64,000 bases of DNA from positions 62,001-126,000 of the forward strand of contig AP021858.1 of assembly GCA_017347465.1 (NCBI GenBank). Reading direction: 5' to 3'. Origin of the DNA: Candidatus Nitrosymbiomonas proteolyticus (GTDB lineage: Bacteria > Armatimonadota > Fimbriimonadia > Fimbriimonadales > Fimbriimonadaceae). This document shows, piece after piece, positions 59,975-64,000 of the stretch. How positions within the stretch are numbered: the first letter of the stretch is position 1; every line of letters starts with the position of its first letter. A model generated the notes under the pieces. That model was not told the DNA's origin. It worked only from the letters and a program-made list of their open reading frames with translations, and did no database searches. The translations under genes were made by a program, and so were the position numbers.

Positions 59975-60366
59975 GGTCCACCCTCCCCGGTTCCCGCATC
60001 GACGGGGGGTTCATAAATCAGAGCATAGGCCACCTCTTCCATCTGCTTCCCTCCTGGGGAGGCAACGATGGTCACCGTAAGGGCTTCGAGGTTCTCGACC
60101 CCTGTGGGATCGACTTGCGCGCTCCACTCGTAGGTGGGAAACCCGTAGTCTTCGAGGTCTCCGGAAAGCGCGGAGAGGCGGTAATCGCGCGTCGACCGCA
60201 ATTCCTCCAACTTCTGGATCGCGAGTCGCTGAAGAGTCTCTCGCTCCCGAAGGATCGTGTCCGACCGAATCATCCCGCCCAGGGCGCCCAACACCGCGGT
60301 GATGCCGAGCCCGACGACTGCGAGCGTAACGATCAGCTCGACCAGCGTAAAGCCCCGGATCCTCAT
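59971..60366 (-). CDS. gspI: type II secretion minor pseudopilin GspI
   Basis: A 131-residue prepilin-like protein beginning MRIRGFTLVELIVTLAVVGLGITAV, with the G|FTLVE cleavage motif. The globular part is small, as usual for GspI, and includes RLAIQKLEELRSTRDYRLSAL. I chose the ATG at 60366 since it forms an ATGA overlap with the gspH stop; a longer upstream frame lies within gspH. Confidence 0.85.
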   Translation of the reverse strand: MRIRGFTLVELIVTLAVVGLGITAVLGALGGMIRSDTILRERETLQRLAIQKLEELRSTRDYRLSALSGDLEDYGFPTYEWSAQVDPTGVENLEALTVTIVASPGGKQMEEVAYALIYEPPVDAGTGEGGP

Positions 60367-60884
60367 GGCCCGACCCTCTGTTCGAGCTCGCCCGCCTGCC
60401 ACCTCTCGGCCGTCCGGTCGGGCAGCGCGCCCGCGACGAACTTACCCAATCCGCGGTTGGGGTCGATCTCGATCGATTCGACCCCCCCATATCCGGTGTC
60501 AAATTCGATCCCGCTAGGCGTCGCAGAACCGTCGCCGTAGAACTCGGCAATCCACTCCGAACCTGCCGTGTCTGCGAATCGGTGGACGAACCTCGTGGCA
60601 TCGACGGCCTCGGGCAGCTCCACGAACCAGTTGCGCGTATCGCCCTCCCCAAGTTCCGCCACGATCCGCCGGTCGGCGTCTTCATACCGAAGCGTGAGGG
60701 TCGAGGCGGTCTCGATCGCGTGCTCCCGAACGCGTCTCGTGAGCGCCTCGAACTTCATCTTGAACGACCGCCAATCCTCGCCCGCTCGAACCGCGGTCAT
60801 CCGCACCACGAGCGCCGTCGCCAGTAGCGCAAGCAACACAACGACGATCGACATTTCGACGTACGTGAATCCGCGCCTAGTCAA
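60363..60884 (-). CDS. gspH: type II secretion minor pseudopilin GspH
   Basis: A 173-residue prepilin-like protein starting at a TTG that overlaps the end of gspG by 8 nt. It begins TRRGFTYVEMSIVVVLLALLATALVVRM with the RRG|FTYVE cleavage motif. The rest is a beta-rich globular domain (STLTLRYEDADRRIVAELGEG, RFADTAGSEWIAEFYGDGSA). Position after gspG fits GspH, but other minor pseudopilins look alike. A longer frame extends to 60980 inside gspG and is unlikely to be used. Confidence 0.8.
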   Translation of the reverse strand: MTRRGFTYVEMSIVVVLLALLATALVVRMTAVRAGEDWRSFKMKFEALTRRVREHAIETASTLTLRYEDADRRIVAELGEGDTRNWFVELPEAVDATRFVHRFADTAGSEWIAEFYGDGSATPSGIEFDTGYGGVESIEIDPNRGLGKFVAGALPDRTAERWQAGELEQRVGP

Positions 60885-61314
60885 TGCCTTCGATGATATC
60901 GGCGTCGTTGCCTTCGCCGCCTTCGACGCCGTCCGCGCCAAACGAGTAAAGGGCGAACGTGTCATCGCCCAAGAACTCATAGTTGTAGGGGCTGCCCCAA
61001 GGATCGTTCGGGATTGGGTTGACCGTATAAGGCCCTCGCCAATCGGTTACGTCGGCGGGCTGAGATCGAAGCGCTTCGAGACCCTCTTCCGTCGTGGGGT
61101 AGCGGCCCGTATCGGTCCGAAACACCTGAAGCAGCTTGCTCACGTTCTGAATGTCGCTCAAAGCCCGTGACCTCTTGGCTTCGTCCACGCGCGTAAAGTA
61201 CCTCGGTACGATCATCGCCGCCAAAATGGCCAGAATCAAGATCACGACGAGCAATTCAATGAGAGTAAAGCCCCTCTTCCGCCCGTTTTGTTGCATACGA
61301 TTGTTCCATTTCAT
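60877..61314 (-). CDS. gspG: type II secretion major pseudopilin GspG
   Basis: A 145-residue major pseudopilin. After a short basic leader it has KRG|FTLIELLVVILILAILAAMIVPR, the prepilin peptidase site and assembly helix. Then comes LLQVFRTDTGRYPTTEEGLEALRSQP, the exact GspG signature. PNDPWGSPYNYE and FALYSFGADGVEGGEGNDADI complete the calcium-binding end. It polymerises into the pseudopilus that drives substrates through GspD. It starts 29 nt after gspF. Confidence 0.95.
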   Translation of the reverse strand: MKWNNRMQQNGRKRGFTLIELLVVILILAILAAMIVPRYFTRVDEAKRSRALSDIQNVSKLLQVFRTDTGRYPTTEEGLEALRSQPADVTDWRGPYTVNPIPNDPWGSPYNYEFLGDDTFALYSFGADGVEGGEGNDADIIEGID

Positions 61315-61343
61315 GGTTCGTTATTTACTCCAACTCTCCCAGA

Positions 61344-62555
61344 TTATTTCACCAAATTCTGCGCTTCGAAGATCGGAAGCATGACCGAAAGCACCACAAA
61401 TCCGACGAATACGCCCATGACGACGACGATGAGCGGCTCGAACATGGCCGTCATCCGCCGGACGCCTGTATCCACCTCAAAATCTAAGCTGTCGGCGACC
61501 CTCGACAGCATTGTGGGGAGGTCCCCGGTCTCTTCGCCGATCGCCACCATGTGGGTCAGCACCGGGGGAAAGGCGCCGGTCGAAGACATCGCGTGGTGGA
61601 GGGCCTCGCCGTCCCGAACTTGAGTCGCTACGTCGTCGGCCACGCTCTGGATCAGCCTGTTCCCCGAGGCCATGCCCGAAAGCCGGAGCGACTCCAAGAT
61701 CGGCACTCCGCCATAAATTAGCGTCGATAAGACCCGAGAAAACCGTGAAATCACGGCCTTCCCTACGATCTTTCCGGCCGCCGGAAGCCTCAGTAGCACG
61801 CGGTCTCTCATAATCGCCCCCTGTTCCGAGAGGACCGCCGCCCGATAAAACACGAACGCGCCGACAACGACGCCTACGATGAGCATCCAGTTCGCCGACA
61901 AGAAGTCCGTGAAATCCAACAGCAACCGCGTGCTGGCCGGGAGGTCGGTCCCCAAGTCCTTGAAAACAACCGAAAGCCGGGGCAACACGAAGGTCAGCAG
62001 GAACACGATCACGCCCGCCGCGACGGTGGTCAGGACGGCAGGATAGATCAGGGCAGAGACGATTTGGCTCCGGCGAGTGACTTCGCGCTCTTGAAAGTCG
62101 GCCAAGCGAGCCGCAACCTCAGCGAACTGGCCGCTCGCCTCACCCGCTCTCAGGGTCTCGGTGAAGATGGGGGAGAAGAACTTCGGGAACTTCGCGAGGG
62201 CTTGGGAGACCGGAAGGCCGCCGCGCACATCCTCGAGCGCTCCCTCGGCGACTCTCATCAGCGCCGGGCTTTCCGATTGCTCGCCCACCACCTGGATCGC
62301 GCGGTCGAGCGGCAGCCCCGCAGCGGCAAGGTCCGCCAGTCGCCGCGTGAACAGCGCCAAGTCGGCTCGGCTCGCCCTTCCGGTGATCGCGCGTGGCGCG
62401 CCGGGATGGGTCGGAGCCGACGATTCGCGCAGGTCGAGTACGAATCGGCCCTCGGCGAGGATCGACGAAATCGCGCCGTTCCGGTCGGGAGCCGTGATCG
62501 TGCCCGACACCTTTTTCCCCGAAGGCTCGACCGCGACATAGGAGAACGTCGTCAC
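61344..62555 (-). CDS. gspF: type II secretion inner-membrane protein GspF
   Basis: A 403-residue polytopic protein starting at a GTG. It has the PilC/GspF duplicated cytoplasmic domains (RADLALFTRRLADLAAAGLPLDRAIQV; SRFSRVLSTLIYGGVPILESLRLSG) and three membrane helices (LTTVAAGVIVFLLTFVLPRL, WMLIVGVVVGAFVFYRAAVL, LIVVVMGVFVGFVVLSVMLPIF). It anchors the pseudopilus base and couples to the GspE ATPase encoded 40 nt upstream. Confidence 0.94.
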   Translation of the reverse strand: MTTFSYVAVEPSGKKVSGTITAPDRNGAISSILAEGRFVLDLRESSAPTHPGAPRAITGRASRADLALFTRRLADLAAAGLPLDRAIQVVGEQSESPALMRVAEGALEDVRGGLPVSQALAKFPKFFSPIFTETLRAGEASGQFAEVAARLADFQEREVTRRSQIVSALIYPAVLTTVAAGVIVFLLTFVLPRLSVVFKDLGTDLPASTRLLLDFTDFLSANWMLIVGVVVGAFVFYRAAVLSEQGAIMRDRVLLRLPAAGKIVGKAVISRFSRVLSTLIYGGVPILESLRLSGMASGNRLIQSVADDVATQVRDGEALHHAMSSTGAFPPVLTHMVAIGEETGDLPTMLSRVADSLDFEVDTGVRRMTAMFEPLIVVVMGVFVGFVVLSVMLPIFEAQNLVK

Positions 62556-62595
62556 CGACGCTCACCCCCCTGTTCGAACCGCAACGCGCCCCTCC

Positions 62596-64000
62596 TCAAA
62601 ACTCCTCTCTCTGGCAGACCCGAAGGACTTCCTCGGGCGTCGTTCGTCCATCGAGGACCGCCAGCTTGCCGTCCCCAAGCAACGTCCTCATGCCTTGGTT
62701 CTTCACCGCATAGTCTTTGATCACGCTCGAAGAAGCGTGTTCGACGGTCATGCGCCGCACGGGTTCGTCAACCACCAAGAGTTCGAAGACGCCCTGCCGA
62801 CCCCGAAAGCCGCTTCCGCTGCACTTATCGCAACCCTTTCCCCGCATGAGCTTCGCCGACGCCGCTTCCTTATCGGAGATGCCGACCGCTCGCAGAGCCT
62901 CCGGCTTTTCTTCGGATGGCTCCGAACAGTGGGGACAGTTCCGGCGGACGAGCCGTTGGGCCAGAACGCCGATCATCGAACTCGCCGCAAGGTAGGGCTC
63001 GACGCCCATATCGAGCAGCCGCGTGACCGCACCTGCGGCGTCGTTGGTGTGGAGCGTGCTGAACACGAGGTGGCCGGTCAGAGAGGCGTGAACCGCGATC
63101 TCGGCGGTTTCGTAGTCGCGAATCTCACCCACCATAATCACGTCGGGGTCCTGCCGGACGATGCTGCGAAGGCCATTGGCGAACGAAAGGCCGATGTTGG
63201 CGCGAACCTGAATCTGCCCGATGCCGGGGACCTGGTATTCGACCGGGTCTTCGATCGTCAGGATGTTCTTGGAGGGGGAATAGATTTCTTGGAGGGCGGC
63301 ATAGAGCGTCGTGCTCTTTCCCGAGCCGGTCGGTCCGGTGCTCAGGATGATCCCGTAAGGCATTTCGATCACACGCCGGTAGCGCTCCAACTGGTCTTTC
63401 CGCATCCCAAGCTCTTCGAGCCCAAGCATCGCCGTGCCCTTATCGAGGATGCGCATCACGCCGCGCTCGCCAAACACCGTGGGCACGATCGAAACGCGAA
63501 CGTCGATCGCCCTGCCTGCGATCGTGAGCTTGATGCGGCCGTCTTGCGGCAGCCGCCGCTCGGCGATGTTCATTTCCGCGAGGATTTTGATGCGGGAGAT
63601 GAGCGCCGCGTGCATCCGTTTCGGAGGCTTCATTACGTCGCGGAGCATTCCATCGACGCGGTAGCGCACCTTCACCTCGCGCTCATAAGGTTCCACGTGA
63701 ATGTCGCTCGCGCCGTCCCGAACGGCCTGTGCAAAGATGAGGTTCACCATCTGGACGACCGCGCTTTCGGCGGCCATCTTTTGGAGGTCCGCAAGATCGA
63801 CGGTGTCATCGAATTCGGTGGGACCCGCCTCGTCGGAGTGCAGACCGGCCAGCATCCCTTCGAGGAACCTCTCCTCGATCCTGACGCGGAGGAAGCTGGG
63901 GTCGGCGCGAACCGGGCGCACCGGCATTCCCAACAGGATCCCAAGGTCGTCGACGGCGGCGAGAGAGGCCATCGAGGCGACTGCGACGATGAGAATCCCC
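62596..64000 (-). CDS. gspE: type II secretion ATPase GspE (5' end beyond the window)
   Basis: At least 468 residues of the secretion ATPase. The open frame runs to the window edge: the residues before the first in-window Met (ILIVAVAS, then [18 protein letters not shown]) match the GspE N1E domain, so the gene is cut by the window end. Motifs are [19 protein letters not shown], the Walker [16 protein letters not shown], the Asp box and Walker B ([23 protein letters not shown] in pieces), [15 protein letters not shown] and a four-Cys zinc site (CPHC and CDKC). It powers pseudopilus assembly by GspF. Confidence 0.96.
   Translation of the reverse strand, partial: GILIVAVASMASLAAVDDLGILLGMPVRPVRADPSFLRVRIEERFLEGMLAGLHSDEAGPTEFDDTVDLADLQKMAAESAVVQMVNLIFAQAVRDGASDIHVEPYEREVKVRYRVDGMLRDVMKPPKRMHAALISRIKILAEMNIAERRLPQDGRIKLTIAGRAIDVRVSIVPTVFGERGVMRILDKGTAMLGLEELGMRKDQLERYRRVIEMPYGIILSTGPTGSGKSTTLYAALQEIYSPSKNILTIEDPVEYQVPGIGQIQVRANIGLSFANGLRSIVRQDPDVIMVGEIRDYETAEIAVHASLTGHLVFSTLHTNDAAGAVTRLLDMGVEPYLAASSMIGVLAQRLVRRNCPHCSEPSEEKPEALRAVGISDKEAASAKLMRGKGCDKCSGSGFRGRQGVFELLVVDEPVRRMTVEHASSSVIKDYAVKNQGMRTLLGDGKLAVLDGRTTPEEVLRVCQREEF

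Overview
The window is a GC-rich bacterial chromosome segment. It is probably from the Armatimonadota, most likely a Fimbriimonadia-type organism. I infer this from gene content, because the 16S rRNA gene (21880-23392, minus strand) could not be searched against a database. The supporting features are Planctomycete-style DUF1592 and DUF1552 proteins, Tat-exported Gfo/Idh/MocA oxidoreductases, a PEP-CTERM protein, a type II secretion/pilin operon, a proteasome-alpha-like protein and a 16S gene that is not joined to 23S.

Layout. 1-4.3 kb (minus): an exported protein of unknown function, an enoyl-CoA hydratase and a biotin carboxylase, suggesting branched-chain acyl-CoA breakdown. 4.4-6.9 kb (plus): RidA, a conserved protein often labelled quinate dehydrogenase, and a homologue of cyanobacterial acyl-ACP reductase. 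7-12 kb: ThuA-like protein, ApbE flavin transferase, a BMP-family lipoprotein, an FmdB-type zinc ribbon and TerC. 12-14.8 kb: M28 peptidase, a candidate structured RNA with its own terminator, the proteasome-alpha-like gene and a bifunctional nuclease. 14.8-19.2 kb (minus): formate-tetrahydrofolate ligase and a formate dehydrogenase alpha subunit, a C1 module. 19.4-21.6 kb: a PEP-CTERM gene split by a complete IS3-family element. 21.7-23.6 kb: the 16S gene with its own promoter and terminator. 23.6-27.4 kb: rhomboid protease, exonuclease III and an MmgE/PrpD protein. 27.4-34.7 kb: DUF1592, DUF1552, two Gfo/Idh/MocA proteins and a formylglycine-generating-enzyme-like protein. 34.8-42.2 kb: subtilase, MiaB, a VKOR-DsbA fusion, MnmA, a YtxH-like protein and an AI-2E-family permease. 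42.1-46.2 kb: a pseudokinase with a long zinc-ribbon tail, an exported protein, a PAAR spike-tip protein and a small zinc-ribbon protein. 46.2-50.3 kb: dnaB (with upstream DnaA boxes), purD and purB. 50.4-52.1 kb: a small exported protein, an ECF sigma factor and its probable anti-sigma. 52.2-64 kb (minus): a type II secretion operon running from gspE (cut by the window end) to the secretin gspD, with overlapping genes, followed by an LTXXQ/Spy-like periplasmic protein.

A theme across the window is promoter placement. In about eight unrelated genes a -10-like hexamer (TATAAT or similar) lies only 6-8 nt before the most plausible start codon, as expected for leaderless mRNAs. Other genes have ordinary Shine-Dalgarno sites, and the 16S 3' end keeps the anti-Shine-Dalgarno. 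I used this signal together with family lengths to choose several starts (ridA, the VKOR fusion, the DUF1592 protein and the pseudokinase). No CRISPR array was seen and no tRNA was recognised by eye. The most unusual items are the pseudokinase/zinc-ribbon protein, the orphan proteasome-alpha-like gene, the structured RNA at 13.36-13.53 kb, the acyl-ACP-reductase-like gene, and the textbook -1 frameshift signal in the IS element.
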